This document shows, piece after piece, positions 26,987 to 36,412 of a stretch of 64,000 bases of DNA (the stretch's first letter is position 1; each line of letters begins with the position of its first letter). Both the position numbers and the translations under genes were made by a program. Under the pieces are notes generated by a model. That model saw only the letters and a list, made by a program, of their open reading frames with translations. It searched no databases and was not told the origin of the DNA. Origin of the DNA: Bin22 sp965207275 (GTDB lineage: Bacteria > Chloroflexota > Dehalococcoidia > Lucifugimonadales > UBA3495); assembly GCA_965207275.1 (NCBI GenBank), contig CBDBMH010000002.1, forward strand, positions 1,364,001-1,428,000. The letters are read 5' to 3'.

Positions 26987-27460
26987 ATGTCTGAGATCGA
27001 ACGGCGCCTTGAAGCAATGAGGCTTACCTTGCCCGATCCTCCCGAACCGGCCGGCAACTACCTGCCCGCCAACCGCAGCGGCAATCAGCTTTGGTTGGCC
27101 GGAGTCGGTTCCCGTACCACGGACGGTTTTCGCATATCGGGTAAGCTTGGCAGCGACCTTAACCTGGACCAGGGCTACGAGGCCGCTCGCTGTTGCGCCC
27201 TTAACCTGCTGTCCAGGATCAAGGCCGAGGTTGGCGACCTGGACCGTGTCGACCGCTTCATCAAGGTGGTCGGCTTCATCAACAGCGATCCCTCCTTCGG
27301 TGGACAGGCCCAGGTACTTGACGGGGCGTCCGACCTGTTCGTCCAACTCTATGGCGAGGCCGGTCGACACGCCCGTTCCGCCCCGGGCATGGCCGCCCTC
27401 CCCGGTAACATCGCCGTCATTGTGGAGTGCGTCGTGGAAATAAAGGAGCCGGACCTCTGA
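26987..27460 (+). CDS. RidA family (YjgF/YER057c/UK114) protein
   Basis: The 157-residue protein fits the RidA-like enamine/imine deaminase fold, with SGNQLWLAGVGSRT, the helix QGYEAARCCALNLLSRIKA, VDRFIKVVGFINSDPSF and VECVVEIKEPDL. RidA clears reactive 2-aminoacrylate. This sequence is of the longer subfamily lacking the classic Arg of IPxTCR, so its activity is not assured. AGGAGG lies eight bases before the ATG. Confidence 0.82.
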   Translation: MSEIERRLEAMRLTLPDPPEPAGNYLPANRSGNQLWLAGVGSRTTDGFRISGKLGSDLNLDQGYEAARCCALNLLSRIKAEVGDLDRVDRFIKVVGFINSDPSFGGQAQVLDGASDLFVQLYGEAGRHARSAPGMAALPGNIAVIVECVVEIKEPDL

Positions 27461-27470
27461 TCCGGCTCCT
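27444..27470. terminator. Hairpin terminator overlapping the RidA stop codon
   Basis: A perfect 10-bp stem AGGAGCCGGA/TCCGGCTCCT with a 7-base loop spans the stop codon between two convergent genes. Confidence 0.65.
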
Positions 27471-27510
27471 GCTTGTCCATCCGGCTGTGCCAGCCAGGTC
27501 ATGCTGACCC

Positions 27511-28407
27511 TTAACTTCCTCGCTGCACCTCAATGTCGGACAATTTCTCCACGAAGTGAAGGATTGCCGAGTGGTCCAGTTCCTGGTCGCCGTCGTTTAC
27601 CAGCGACCCCAGCATTTGCTGGACCAGCGCCGTTGCCGGCAGGGGCACGTTCAGTTCCTGGGCTGCCTGCAGCACGTTCCTGAGGTCCTTCTGGTGCAAT
27701 CGGATTCGGAAACCGGCCCGGAAGTTGCGGTCCAGCATCATGGGAGCCTTGGCCTCCATTACCGCGCTGCCGGCCAGCCCTCCCCGAATGGCCTGGAACA
27801 CCCGCTCCGGGTCCACGCCGGCCTTTTGGGCCAGCACCAGCGCCTCGCTCAGGGCTTCAATGTTCAGGGCTACTATAATCTGATTGGCCAGCTTGGTCGT
27901 GTTTCCCGCGCCTATGTCACCCGTCAGGTTTACCGTCCCCCCCATGATGTCGAACAGGTCAAAGCACTGGTCGTAGACCTCCTGCTTGCCGCCGACCATA
28001 ATTGCCAGCGTGCCGTTGATGGCGCCAGGCTCGCCGCCGCTGACGGGCGCGTCCAGCATCTCCACTCCCTTCAGTGTGCATTCGGCAGCTATCTTCTGGG
28101 ACATAATCGGCGAAATGGAGCTCATGTCTATTACGATGGATCCCGGTTTGGCGCCTTCCAGCACACCGCCGGGCCCCAGTATGGCCCGCTCGGAGTCGGC
28201 GGAATCGGGCAGCATGGTTATTATCTTGTCGGTAACCGCAGCCACTTCCATGCCGGAAGATGCCGGTGTGGCGCCTTCCGTAGCCAGTTCCTCCACGGGT
28301 TCGCCTACAATGTCGTAGACCGTCAGTTCGTAACCGGCCTTCATCAAGTTGCGAGCCATGGGCTTGCCCATGATTCCCAGGCCAATGAATCCTATCTGTT
28401 CAGCCAT
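27511..28407 (-). CDS. 2-hydroxy-3-oxopropionate reductase-like beta-hydroxyacid dehydrogenase
   Basis: The 298-residue protein has the Rossmann start IGFIGLGIMGKPMARNL, the substrate motif LDAPVSGGEPGA and the catalytic Lys region GAGNTTKLANQIIVALN. It belongs with tartronate semialdehyde reductase (GarR) and 3-hydroxyisobutyrate dehydrogenase; LDAPVSGGEPGA leans toward GarR. AGGGAGAG precedes the ATG. No glycerate kinase is nearby. Confidence 0.87.
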   Translation of the reverse strand: MAEQIGFIGLGIMGKPMARNLMKAGYELTVYDIVGEPVEELATEGATPASSGMEVAAVTDKIITMLPDSADSERAILGPGGVLEGAKPGSIVIDMSSISPIMSQKIAAECTLKGVEMLDAPVSGGEPGAINGTLAIMVGGKQEVYDQCFDLFDIMGGTVNLTGDIGAGNTTKLANQIIVALNIEALSEALVLAQKAGVDPERVFQAIRGGLAGSAVMEAKAPMMLDRNFRAGFRIRLHQKDLRNVLQAAQELNVPLPATALVQQMLGSLVNDGDQELDHSAILHFVEKLSDIEVQRGS

Positions 28408-28857
28408 CTTTCTCTCCCTTTAGCGGTCGTCACCTTCGAGAACGACCATTGATTGCCAGTTGCAACTCTACCACAAGGGCAGGATGCCATACCAGATTTT
28501 GAGGCTGACGGAGGTACCCTTCCTCAATAGGTGGTCCGACCTCCGGAACGGTGGGGACAGACCCGCGCGGACCGTGTATCACGTACGCTGCCGACCCAAA
28601 ATGGAAATGGACTGGGCAAGAAGCGCCCCGCCTTTCAGGGCAGGATGCAGCGCTCACCGAGTTGTTCTTGACCAACTCACGCTGCCATTGAGTTCGTATC
28701 TCGGGAATCCTTACCTTGATCGGCGCCCAGGCCGCTGACATTAGCCTCTTGCTTACCAGGACTGCACGTTACTAACATAATGGGAAACGGTTTTGGTTCC
28801 TCGCGTGGAGGGCGAGACCGGCACAACGGACTGGCAGGTCAGGGCCGATCCGCGGGG

Positions 28858-29037
28858 ATGGCCCAAAAACGGCCCAAAACGGCCCAAAATGGCCCGAGAC
28901 GGTACCAATCTTGGTTCGTTTTCCGTATGTAGAGTGGCCCACTTTCGGCCTGCCGTGGGCCATGAAATCGCCTCTCCCAGATACGAATAATGCGGAAATG
29001 GCCCAAAATGGCCCGGAATTCAAAAAAATTGACAATT
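28858..29037 (-). repeat. Decamer element, copy 1
   Basis: Tandem GGCCCAAAAY units lie at 28860-28895, and a second shorter block at 29000-29014 is followed by a poly-A tract. Between the blocks, CCAGATACG (28977) and CCGTATGTAG (28923) form an imperfect palindrome. Read on the minus strand, the order of parts matches the copies at 36413 and 42200. Confidence 0.8.
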
Positions 29038-29239
29038 GGAAGGGGAGCTTCCTGGGTAAGAGCAACAAAATCGCCCTGGCTGCTTCCCTCTCATCCAGGC
29101 ACGACCACCGGTTTAGAATCCTGAACCAAAACCATAGGGGGCGGCGCGCCGCCGGTCTATGGACTATCTTGATTCCGTTACGAGCGCAAGACTCTCAAGC
29201 AGGATTTAATTCGGCGTCCAGCCAGGGGCGCATGGCCTA

Positions 29240-29267
29240 GCGCCCCTGCCCATAATTGTAGGGGCGC
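29240..29267. repeat. GCGCCCCT/AGGGGCGC hairpin
   Basis: Perfect 8-base arms with a 12-base centre, about 95 bases before the epimerase start. Confidence 0.5.
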
Positions 29268-29360
29268 CTGAACTTGGAGCCAGGCTGCTGACGTCAGCCC
29301 GTTGTACGGAACCCATGCAAGGCGTATCATAGCAGCCGACATACTTGGACTGAGGAACAC

Positions 29361-30314
29361 ATGGCCAACTCGGGAAAGGCCCTGGTAACCGGCGGGGCAG
29401 GATTCATAGGTTCGCATCTGGTTGATCGGCTGTTGTCCGAAGGCTTTCAGGTTGCAATTGTCGACGACCTGAGCGGCGGCAAAATTCAGAATCTCAACAC
29501 GGCGGCCACTTTTTACCACGCAGATATCGCTCACACGGGGCTGGACGAGATTTTCGTCAGAGAACAGCCCGACCTGGTCTTTCACCTGGCGGCGAGAGTG
29601 AGCGTCACCAATTCGGCCCAGAATCCCGTGGACAACGCCGAGGTAAACGTCATTGGGACGCTGAAGTTGCTGGAAGCAGCGCGGAAAATCGGCCTGGAAA
29701 AGCTTATTTTCGCTTCTACCGGCGGGGCCATATATGGTGACCCCGAGGATAACCCCTGCAGCGAGGAGACCCCGGTTGAGCCTGTTTCTCCCTACGGACT
29801 TTCCAAGCAGGTCGGCGAAGAGTACATCGCCCTGTACCATCGGCTGTACCGGCTGAATTTCACTAACCTGCGCTACGGCAATGTTTACGGGCCCAGGCAG
29901 GACCCCTATGGTGAGGCCGGAGTGATTCCCATCTTCATCCAGGCAATGCTGGATGGCAAACGACCGCGCATATATGGCGACGGTGAGCAGGAAAGGGACT
30001 TCGTTTACGTGGACGACATTGTGGAGGCCAACCTTCAGGCCGTCCACGGCGGCCACCATCGCACCATGAACATTGGCACCGGTGTGGGAACCAGCATAAA
30101 CCTGCTCTATGACACTCTGAAGGCGAACCTGAACTTCCCGCATGAGGCGGAGCGCCGTCCCCGCCGGCATGGTGATGTACACAAGATCTTCCTCGACTGT
30201 TCCTCGGCTCGGAAGCATTTGGGTTGGGCCCCGGGAACGACTCTGGAAGAAGGACTGCGGAAGACTGTAGAATATTACGGAGGAAAGGAAGTTCCGAGCC
30301 GGCGATCTGCTTGA
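29361..30314 (+). CDS. NAD-dependent epimerase/dehydratase (UDP-glucose 4-epimerase-like)
   Basis: An extended short-chain dehydrogenase of 317 residues: NAD motif VTGGAGFIGSHL, VFHLAARVSV, the catalytic Ser/Thr in FASTGGAIYG and the YxxxK in SPYGLSKQVGEEY, then LRYGNVYGPRQDPYGEAGV. It fits GalE-like enzymes that act on UDP-sugars for surface glycans. Exact specificity is unknown. The ATG follows GAGGAAC. Confidence 0.87.
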   Translation: MANSGKALVTGGAGFIGSHLVDRLLSEGFQVAIVDDLSGGKIQNLNTAATFYHADIAHTGLDEIFVREQPDLVFHLAARVSVTNSAQNPVDNAEVNVIGTLKLLEAARKIGLEKLIFASTGGAIYGDPEDNPCSEETPVEPVSPYGLSKQVGEEYIALYHRLYRLNFTNLRYGNVYGPRQDPYGEAGVIPIFIQAMLDGKRPRIYGDGEQERDFVYVDDIVEANLQAVHGGHHRTMNIGTGVGTSINLLYDTLKANLNFPHEAERRPRRHGDVHKIFLDCSSARKHLGWAPGTTLEEGLRKTVEYYGGKEVPSRRSA

Positions 30315-30385
30315 AATGGAACCGCCACCTCCGGAGGCACATTGAACTGCCTTAGTCTGGATTAGGATGGAGGACTAAACGATAA

Positions 30386-31306
30386 ATGGAAGCTGAGTAT
30401 GATGCGATAATCCTGGGAGCGGGGGCCGCCGGACTGGCTGCTGGGCTTTACTCTACCAGGGCCATGATGAAGACCCTTGTCCTGGAGTCGCTGGGGCCCG
30501 GCGGTCAACTGTTAATAACCGATGAAATCGAGAACTACCCCGGCTTTCCCAAGGGTGTCAAGGGCCAGGAACTGGCCATGATGATGGAAGAGCAGACCAC
30601 CAGGTTCGGCGCCACCATCGAGTACGCCGAGGTGGAAGCGGTAGAGGACTTGGACAAACCCGTCAAGGTAATCAAGACCTACGACAAGGAATATACGGGA
30701 AAGAGCATCATCATAGCTACCGGCGGTTCCCACAATAAGCTGGGCGTAACCGGCGAGGATGAATTTTCCGGCCGGGGCGTCTCTTATTGCGCCGTCTGCG
30801 ACGGAAATTTCTTCCGAAACCAGGACGTGGTGGTGGTGGGTGGCGGTGACGCCGCCATGGATGAGAGCTATTACCTTAGTGGAATAGTCAATTCCGTAAC
30901 CATTATCCACAGGCGGGATGAGTTGAGGGCGGCTCCCATTCTCCAGGAGCGGGCCTTTGCCAGCCCCAAGTACAAGTGGCTTTGGAGTCACGTGGTCGAG
31001 GAATTTACCGGTAATGAGGCGCTGGAACATGCCAGGGTCAAGGACCTGAAGACCGGCAAAATTTACGATTACCCCACGGCCGCCGCCTTCATATACGTCG
31101 GGTTTCATCCCAATACCGAATATCTGAAGGGTATGCTGGACATGGATGCCCTTGGGCACATTCATACCGACATCCACATGCGCACCAAGCTGCCGGGCGT
31201 TTACGCCTGCGGCGACGCCAGGGCTGAGTCTACTCGTCAGCTGGGCGCGGCAGTTGGCGACGGCATCACCGCCGCCCTCGCCGCCTACCACGATCTGGTT
31301 GGCTGA
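30386..31306 (+). CDS. trxB: Thioredoxin reductase
   Basis: A 306-residue FAD flavoprotein that passes electrons from NADPH to thioredoxin. FAD motif GAGAAGLAAGLYSTRA, redox motif CAVCDGNFF, NADPH motif VVVGGGDAAMDESYYL and the C-terminal FAD motif GVYACGDARAE are all intact. GGAGG lies twelve bases before the ATG, a longish spacing. A strong terminator follows. It could serve the thioredoxin-like selenoprotein candidate at 61507-62994, though thioredoxin itself is not in the window. Confidence 0.93.
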   Translation: MEAEYDAIILGAGAAGLAAGLYSTRAMMKTLVLESLGPGGQLLITDEIENYPGFPKGVKGQELAMMMEEQTTRFGATIEYAEVEAVEDLDKPVKVIKTYDKEYTGKSIIIATGGSHNKLGVTGEDEFSGRGVSYCAVCDGNFFRNQDVVVVGGGDAAMDESYYLSGIVNSVTIIHRRDELRAAPILQERAFASPKYKWLWSHVVEEFTGNEALEHARVKDLKTGKIYDYPTAAAFIYVGFHPNTEYLKGMLDMDALGHIHTDIHMRTKLPGVYACGDARAESTRQLGAAVGDGITAALAAYHDLVG

Positions 31307-31328
31307 AGATTACCCAGGTCCAGGCAAG

Positions 31329-31363
31329 AAGCGGGGATGAGCAATTGCAACTCATCCCCGCTT
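31329..31363 (+). terminator. Strong terminator after trxB
   Basis: A perfect 13-bp stem AAGCGGGGATGAG/CTCATCCCCGCTT with a 9-base loop begins 23 bases after the stop. Confidence 0.75.
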
Positions 31364-31606
31364 ATTATGCCTCCTGTGGTTCCTGAAAGAGGACCAGGGC
31401 CCGTCGTCAATTTATCCAGTCTTTCCGACCCTCCAGCCGGAATCCGGGCGTCCTGTGGCCAATGTTCCGACACCGGGCGCTGGCGCTATATTCCTGCCTT
31501 CGCCGGTATGACGATATCCCCCAATTTTGACGCCCTCGCCCGGCGCCCGGCTCCGCGGCCTCCTGTTCCTGTTGACCGGGTACCTTTCACGGGCGTCTGG
31601 CTCCCG

Positions 31607-32356
31607 CTATCCTGCCAGAACCCTGGATACCTCCTGGCCCAATAACACCACACTCCCCGTAATGATTACGCCTATGGCCACGTATCGGAAGACCGCGGTA
31701 TTCATCCGTCGCGCCAGCAATGCGCCTGCGCCAAATCCCACGAGCAGGGATGGGACCAGCAGGGCAATGTTGACCAGGGTGTCGCGGTCCACCAGACCGG
31801 TGGCGGCATACAGGGCAAACGCCACGATGTAGGCACAAAGGAAGTAGAAGGCCAGGGCAGCCCTCATCTGCTCCCGCTCCCAGTTCTGGGCAATTATGTA
31901 TGCGGCTGCCAGCGGCCCTCCGATGCTGAGGGTTGTGATTGAAAGTGAGGTCAGAAATCCCACCAGTAATCCGGATCCCGGCCTTCTAGCCATGGGCAGC
32001 TGTATGTTCAACAGATTCAATACTCCCAGGCAGAGGATGGCTGCGCCAATTATTATCCGCAAGGCCGTCGGGTTAGCTGAACCCAGCACCAGTACGCCCA
32101 GTGGCACGGCGACGATGCCGCCCAGCGCCATTCCCCTGAGACGGCTGAACTGCAGGTGGCGCCAGGTGGTAAGCAGAACAAAGGTCAGCACGATGGGAAT
32201 AATGGCGTTAACGGTAACTATGGCTGCCTTGGGATCCAGGAAAAGCAGCAACACCGGCGCCACCACCAGCCCCATGCCGAAGCTGACGGTGCCCATGATG
32301 GTAGCACCCACCGCAACCGCCAGCAGGGCTATCAACAATTCGAGCCCGCTCAGCAA
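31607..32356 (-). CDS. Sulfite exporter TauE/SafE family membrane protein
   Basis: The 249-residue protein has about eight hydrophobic helices and the family repeats: FGMGLVVAPVLLLFLDPKAA in the first half and SGLLVGFLTSLSITTLSIGGPLAAAY in the second. Members export sulfite, sulfonates or other small anions. TTG 32356 is taken as start with GAGG nearby; it gives an N-terminus right at the first helix. Confidence 0.82.
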   Translation of the reverse strand: MLSGLELLIALLAVAVGATIMGTVSFGMGLVVAPVLLLFLDPKAAIVTVNAIIPIVLTFVLLTTWRHLQFSRLRGMALGGIVAVPLGVLVLGSANPTALRIIIGAAILCLGVLNLLNIQLPMARRPGSGLLVGFLTSLSITTLSIGGPLAAAYIIAQNWEREQMRAALAFYFLCAYIVAFALYAATGLVDRDTLVNIALLVPSLLVGFGAGALLARRMNTAVFRYVAIGVIITGSVVLLGQEVSRVLAG

Positions 32357-32426
32357 CGGCGCCTCGCCGGTTTCCGTGCCATCAAGTACGGGGTTGAGGA
32401 GGTATCAGATTCGGGGCAGCGGGGGA

Positions 32427-33311
32427 TCAGGGCTTCCAGAAGTCCAGCAAGTACTCGAAGGTCGTCCCCATGGTGATGTAATTGGAAGGCCAACCGAAAA
32501 TGCCCACGCGGTTGACAATGTTGGTGCGGTCCCAAATTATCGTGTTTCTCAGTTCATAACCCACCGACCGCAAAGCCTCAACCACTGCGGTGTGGATGGT
32601 GATGCGCCGATTATCCAACCACATGTCGGGCACGTCAATCACGCAATGGCCCCGCTCTTTCAGGACAGGAAAGAGGCGACCGTAGATATCCGCCATGGCT
32701 TCCTGGTAGTCCTCCAGATCAAGGATGCCCAGGTCCCTGGCGTCCTGGCTGTATTGCTCGGTCTTAAGGTATTGCTCGTTCTTGCGCGCCGCGCCGCGCC
32801 GGCTCTTGTTATGCCTTGGCCGGTTCAGGAGGTTTGCGTAGGGAGGGGAGGTCAGAATCAAGCTTACCGATTCAGGTTCAAGGTATTCTCGGATGTATCG
32901 CGCATCGGCGGGAAAGGCAATCTGTGCCGTATTCTCCGATTCCGGCGGATCTCCCAATCTGCTGCGGCAAAGGTCAACGTATTCCTGCTTCAGATCAAAT
33001 CCCACCGCGTTGCGGTTCAGGTCTCTTGCCGCCACCAGCGTTGTGCCGCTGCCCACAAACGGGTCCAGAACCAGCTCTCCCTCGTGTGAAAACAAGGAAA
33101 TGCACCTGGCGGCCAATGCAATGGGGAACGTAGCCGGATGGATGTTCTTGTCCCGGATGTCCCTGGACTCATAATAGAATTGCCAAACCCCCAATTGGGA
33201 CTTGATCCATTCCTTTGCGGTCATGCAGTTGATGTGATTGGGGGGACAATCGCAAAGCCTGCCGCTACCCAACCGTATAGGAGTCGCCTCCCGTTCAATC
33301 AACAATGTCAT
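32427..33311 (-). CDS. Orphan DNA methyltransferase (N4-cytosine type motif)
   Basis: The 294-residue protein has the AdoMet motif VLDPFVGSGTTLVAARDL at about residue 85 and the catalytic motif LILTSPPYANLL at about 157. TSPPY favours N4-cytosine methylation. The AdoMet motif precedes the catalytic motif, with the likely recognition region C-terminal, opposite to the usual beta-class order. No restriction enzyme is adjacent, so a regulatory or protective role is possible. The ATG follows GAGGAAC. Confidence 0.82.
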   Translation of the reverse strand: MTLLIEREATPIRLGSGRLCDCPPNHINCMTAKEWIKSQLGVWQFYYESRDIRDKNIHPATFPIALAARCISLFSHEGELVLDPFVGSGTTLVAARDLNRNAVGFDLKQEYVDLCRSRLGDPPESENTAQIAFPADARYIREYLEPESVSLILTSPPYANLLNRPRHNKSRRGAARKNEQYLKTEQYSQDARDLGILDLEDYQEAMADIYGRLFPVLKERGHCVIDVPDMWLDNRRITIHTAVVEALRSVGYELRNTIIWDRTNIVNRVGIFGWPSNYITMGTTFEYLLDFWKP

Positions 33312-33362
33312 TGTTCCTCACCACCCTTCACACTCCCGTCTTCCTGATCGTATCGGTATAGT

Positions 33363-34409
33363 TCAGCTCTGGAATAGTCCCAGGTCGGCTGCCATCTGCA
33401 GGGCGCCTTCTACATTTACCACAGGCGGACCGTTTCGCTGGACTGAAATCTCAACTTTCTGTCTTTCGGTGACCGTAAAGGCGCGTTCACCATCCAGGGC
33501 CACAGCGCTATGCCGGGGTTCCAGGGCCACCCGCTCCCCTTCCGCTAGGCGTTCCCAGTGGGCAATCGCGACCTCCGCAACCATACCCGGAGCGATGGGA
33601 GCCAGTACCCAAGCCCAATCGCTTTCCGGCGATTCACTGCTCCGAGTCGGGTTTGCCTCGGTTTCGACTCTTCCCGGTACGCCCGGCCTGGCCAAAATGT
33701 AACGAAGGCCACCGGCTTCACTCATCGACAGCCGCTGAAGCCGAGACCCTACCGAAGAAAGGCCAATTGAGGCTGGTTCCGCCCGGGTCAGAAAGACTTC
33801 GTAAAGGGTGGACATGTCCCAGATGGCCCTGGTGGCAACGTATCGCTCCCGCGACAAGGCAACGTCCACCAGCGCCATATCCCTGTACTGTCCGTCTACA
33901 TATACCGCCAGTGTCTTGCTGACCGTTGATACCAGTTCCGGCTGTAGCCTTCCTTCCGCTACCAGGCCGGCCACTAGACCCGCCAGGGTTCCCTCCACCA
34001 TTTGGGGAAAGACATTGTTGGTACCGGTGGAAATGGGGACAAGAGGAAGGGAGTTACTACCGCAGGCTACGGCCCGATTGGTCCCGTCACCACCAAGGGT
34101 AACAAGACAGTTGACGCCTTCCCGGGCCATTTGCGCCGCCGCCCGGACGGTATCACCCTCGGTATAGTAGGTGGGCATGTCCAGCAAGGTAAGTCCAAGG
34201 GAAAGGTGCGAATCATCTCGGGCTCTGGTACAGAGGTGGGAACTGTCGGGCATGGCCAGGACATGTTCAATTCCCACTGCCTGTAATCCGATCAATACCC
34301 TCCGGACTATGTTTACTTTCTCCCAATCCGGTATGACCCTTCCCTGGGCAACCAGCCGGCGAATGTCTTTGCTGGCCGCCGGATTGGCAATAATTCCCAC
34401 TTTGCCCAA
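33363..34409 (-). CDS. ATP-NAD kinase/AcoX-like protein
   Basis: The 348-residue protein has the NAD-kinase/diacylglycerol-kinase signature CLVTLGGDGTNRAVA and a second loop VPISTGTNNVFPQ. The fold suggests a phosphotransfer enzyme on NAD or a related compound. The overall layout resembles AcoX proteins of acetoin operons, whose function is uncertain, but no acetoin dehydrogenase genes are here. The start is TTG 34409 with AAAGGGA upstream. Confidence 0.75.
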   Translation of the reverse strand: MGKVGIIANPAASKDIRRLVAQGRVIPDWEKVNIVRRVLIGLQAVGIEHVLAMPDSSHLCTRARDDSHLSLGLTLLDMPTYYTEGDTVRAAAQMAREGVNCLVTLGGDGTNRAVACGSNSLPLVPISTGTNNVFPQMVEGTLAGLVAGLVAEGRLQPELVSTVSKTLAVYVDGQYRDMALVDVALSRERYVATRAIWDMSTLYEVFLTRAEPASIGLSSVGSRLQRLSMSEAGGLRYILARPGVPGRVETEANPTRSSESPESDWAWVLAPIAPGMVAEVAIAHWERLAEGERVALEPRHSAVALDGERAFTVTERQKVEISVQRNGPPVVNVEGALQMAADLGLFQS

Positions 34410-34573
34410 GTACGTTGTCCCTTTCGGCGGAAAACACCAGCGTTTTCAGCCTGCCTGCCTTTGCTATAATCACCTCGATTGTAAAGACTCTTCGAACGTA
34501 GTGTCCCCTTGAGAATTGTTCGGGAATTGGCCAAAAGCAGGGTGTATCCCTCCGGCCGGAAAGGAGAATGAAA

Positions 34574-36001
34574 ATGGAACAGGAAATGGCTTTCAAGTCG
34601 GCCACGGAGTTGCGCCATCTGATTGACTCCAAAGAAGTGTCGTGCGTTGAACTGACGGAGTTGTTTCTTCAAAGGATCGAAGAACTCAATCCGGTTCTCA
34701 ACGCTTATCTGGCGTTGCGTCCCGATGACGCCCTGGCAGCGGCGCGGCGCGCCCAGCAAGTCGTACAAGAGGGAGGACAGGTGGGACCGCTGCACGGTAT
34801 CCCCACATCCATCAAGGACCTGGAAATGACCAGCGGCATCACCACTACGCTGGGTTCCGCAATGTTCCGTGACCGGGTTCCTGACATGGATTCAGTGGTG
34901 GTGGAGCGAGTGAAGTCGGCCGGGGCCATCATCCTGGGCAAGACCAATACGCCTGAGTTTGGTTTGTCGGGCACCACCGAAAACAGGTTGGGAGACGCCT
35001 GCCGCAATCCATGGGACCCCAGCAGGACGCCCGGCGGTTCCAGTGGTGGCGCGGCGGCGGCCTTGGCTGCCGGTCTTTGTACCCTGGCCACAGGAAGCGA
35101 CGGGGGCGGGTCAATCCGCATTCCGGCCAGTTTCAGCGGCGTGTTTGGCATCAAGCCTTCTCAGGGCCGGGTGCCCCGATACGGAGGCTACGGCTATCCG
35201 GCGGCTAATCACTTCTCCCAGTCAGGCCCAATGTCCCGAACGGTGGCGGACACTGCCCTGCTACTCCAGGTTCTGGTGGGGCCTGATGCCCGGGACCCGG
35301 TATCCATGCGGGAAACCCCTCCTGACTTTGGGGCCTCACTGGAACAAGGTGTGGAAGGCTGGAGGATTGCGTGGAGTCCGGATCTGGGGTACGCCGGAGT
35401 TGACCCGGAAGTGGTCAGGGTTACGGAAATGGCAGCCCGAGCTTTCGAAGAACTGGGGGCAGTGGTGGAAGAACCGAATCTCGCGATTGAAGACCCCTTC
35501 CAGGCCTTCTGGGACGTCTTCTCCACCGCCTCCTACACGTCCTACGGGCACCTGCTGGACGAACAAAGGGAGCAATTCACCTACTACGGCCTTCGAGCCT
35601 TCGATCACGGAGCCGAAGTAACCGGGGCTGCCCTCTCCCGCGCTCTGCTGCGGGTGGATCAACTTCGACGGCAAATGGAAACGTTCTTTGACGACTATGA
35701 CTTGCTGCTTACTCCCACCATGGCGGTGCCGGCTTTCCCGGTTGACGAGCGCCCGGCAGTTATCGGCGGCAAGGAAGTAGACCCATTCTGGGGTTACCTG
35801 CCATTTACCTTCCCGATCAACATGACGGGTCAAACCGCGGCCAGTGTACCCTGCGGATTTTCAGAAGATCCGGACAGCGCCGGCATGCCCGTCGGGCTGC
35901 ACCTGGTGGGGCCCCGGGGCGCGGAGGCAAGAGTGCTTCAGGCCTGCGCCGCCTTCGAACGGGCCCGGCCCTGGGCCGACAAACGGCCGCCAGTTTCCTG
36001 A
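34574..36001 (+). CDS. Amidase signature family hydrolase
   Basis: The 475-residue enzyme has catalytic Lys in PTSIKDLEMTSG, the serine loop RTPGGSSGGAAAALAAGL and the nucleophile region GSDGGGSIRIPASFSG. It is distinct from the amidase at 3682 and lacks a small partner gene. The C-terminal part (FTFPINMTGQTAASVPCGF) is typical of aryl- and alkylamidases. AAGGAG lies seven bases before ATG 34574, better spaced than for the ATG at 34568. Confidence 0.87.
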   Translation: MEQEMAFKSATELRHLIDSKEVSCVELTELFLQRIEELNPVLNAYLALRPDDALAAARRAQQVVQEGGQVGPLHGIPTSIKDLEMTSGITTTLGSAMFRDRVPDMDSVVVERVKSAGAIILGKTNTPEFGLSGTTENRLGDACRNPWDPSRTPGGSSGGAAAALAAGLCTLATGSDGGGSIRIPASFSGVFGIKPSQGRVPRYGGYGYPAANHFSQSGPMSRTVADTALLLQVLVGPDARDPVSMRETPPDFGASLEQGVEGWRIAWSPDLGYAGVDPEVVRVTEMAARAFEELGAVVEEPNLAIEDPFQAFWDVFSTASYTSYGHLLDEQREQFTYYGLRAFDHGAEVTGAALSRALLRVDQLRRQMETFFDDYDLLLTPTMAVPAFPVDERPAVIGGKEVDPFWGYLPFTFPINMTGQTAASVPCGFSEDPDSAGMPVGLHLVGPRGAEARVLQACAAFERARPWADKRPPVS

Positions 36002-36036
36002 AGCCCACCCCAGAAGGTCCGGCAAATATGATCACC

Positions 36037-36063
36037 GCCCATCGGAAAAGCCCGGTGGGCGGT
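36037..36063 (+). terminator. Hairpin after the second amidase
   Basis: ACCGCCCA and TGGGCGGT are the arms of a stem about 35 bases past the stop. The T-run is weak (TATTGGT). Confidence 0.4.
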
Positions 36064-36134
36064 ATTGGTCTGTCGAGCTGTCAAGGACTAGTTTGCAACT
36101 CTTTACAATAACTTTGACCCGTTGACCTCGGCTC

Positions 36135-36158
36135 CAGGGCAATCGCATTTTGATTCCG
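36135..36158. repeat. Isolated left end of the MITE-like family
   Basis: CAGGGCAATCGCATTTTGAT is followed by TCCG and resembles the left end at 42670. No right end follows within 200 bases. The next right end is at 36949, so this may be the outer end of a larger composite that took in decamer element copy 2. Confidence 0.55.
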
Positions 36159-36412
36159 AAAAAAGGCGTTCGGCTGTAGTACAAGGGAAGAGATCCCTTT
36201 TCCCTGCTTCAAAGCTCCCGTCCCTGGAGGTACGCCCGAGGCGGATTCCACCGGTGCGGGAATGCCGGGTCTTCCCCAGAGCATACTGCCGTTGCCTTGG
36301 GGATCCGCCCCCTCCAGGTGTCATCAGAACGGGAAGACGAACGACCGACTTAGGAGCCTGAAACGTGAGCCAGTCAATGGGTTCCCGCCTGACTTGGGGA
36401 TCTCAGATAATC

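Larger units (their letters stand above)
28408..29360. other. Gene-poor gap of about 950 bases with repeats
   Basis: No supportable gene. It contains copy 1 of the decamer element (28858-29037), a hairpin at 29240-29267 and a short stretch (about 28505-28535, minus strand) resembling coding DNA near 38787. The epimerase promoter must lie near the right end. Confidence 0.5.

Noticed and set aside
28858..29014. CRISPR array
   Set aside because: The repeated unit is 10 bases with no spacers between units, and no cas gene is near. No CRISPR-like array was seen anywhere in the window.
28772..29068. Open frames in the decamer elements that translate as GPFWAVLGRF-like peptides, also at 36262-36627 and 42208-42687
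   Set aside because: The peptide repeats every ten residues because a 10-base unit cycles through all three frames. Similarity between copies is explained at DNA level and starts and ribosome sites are lacking.
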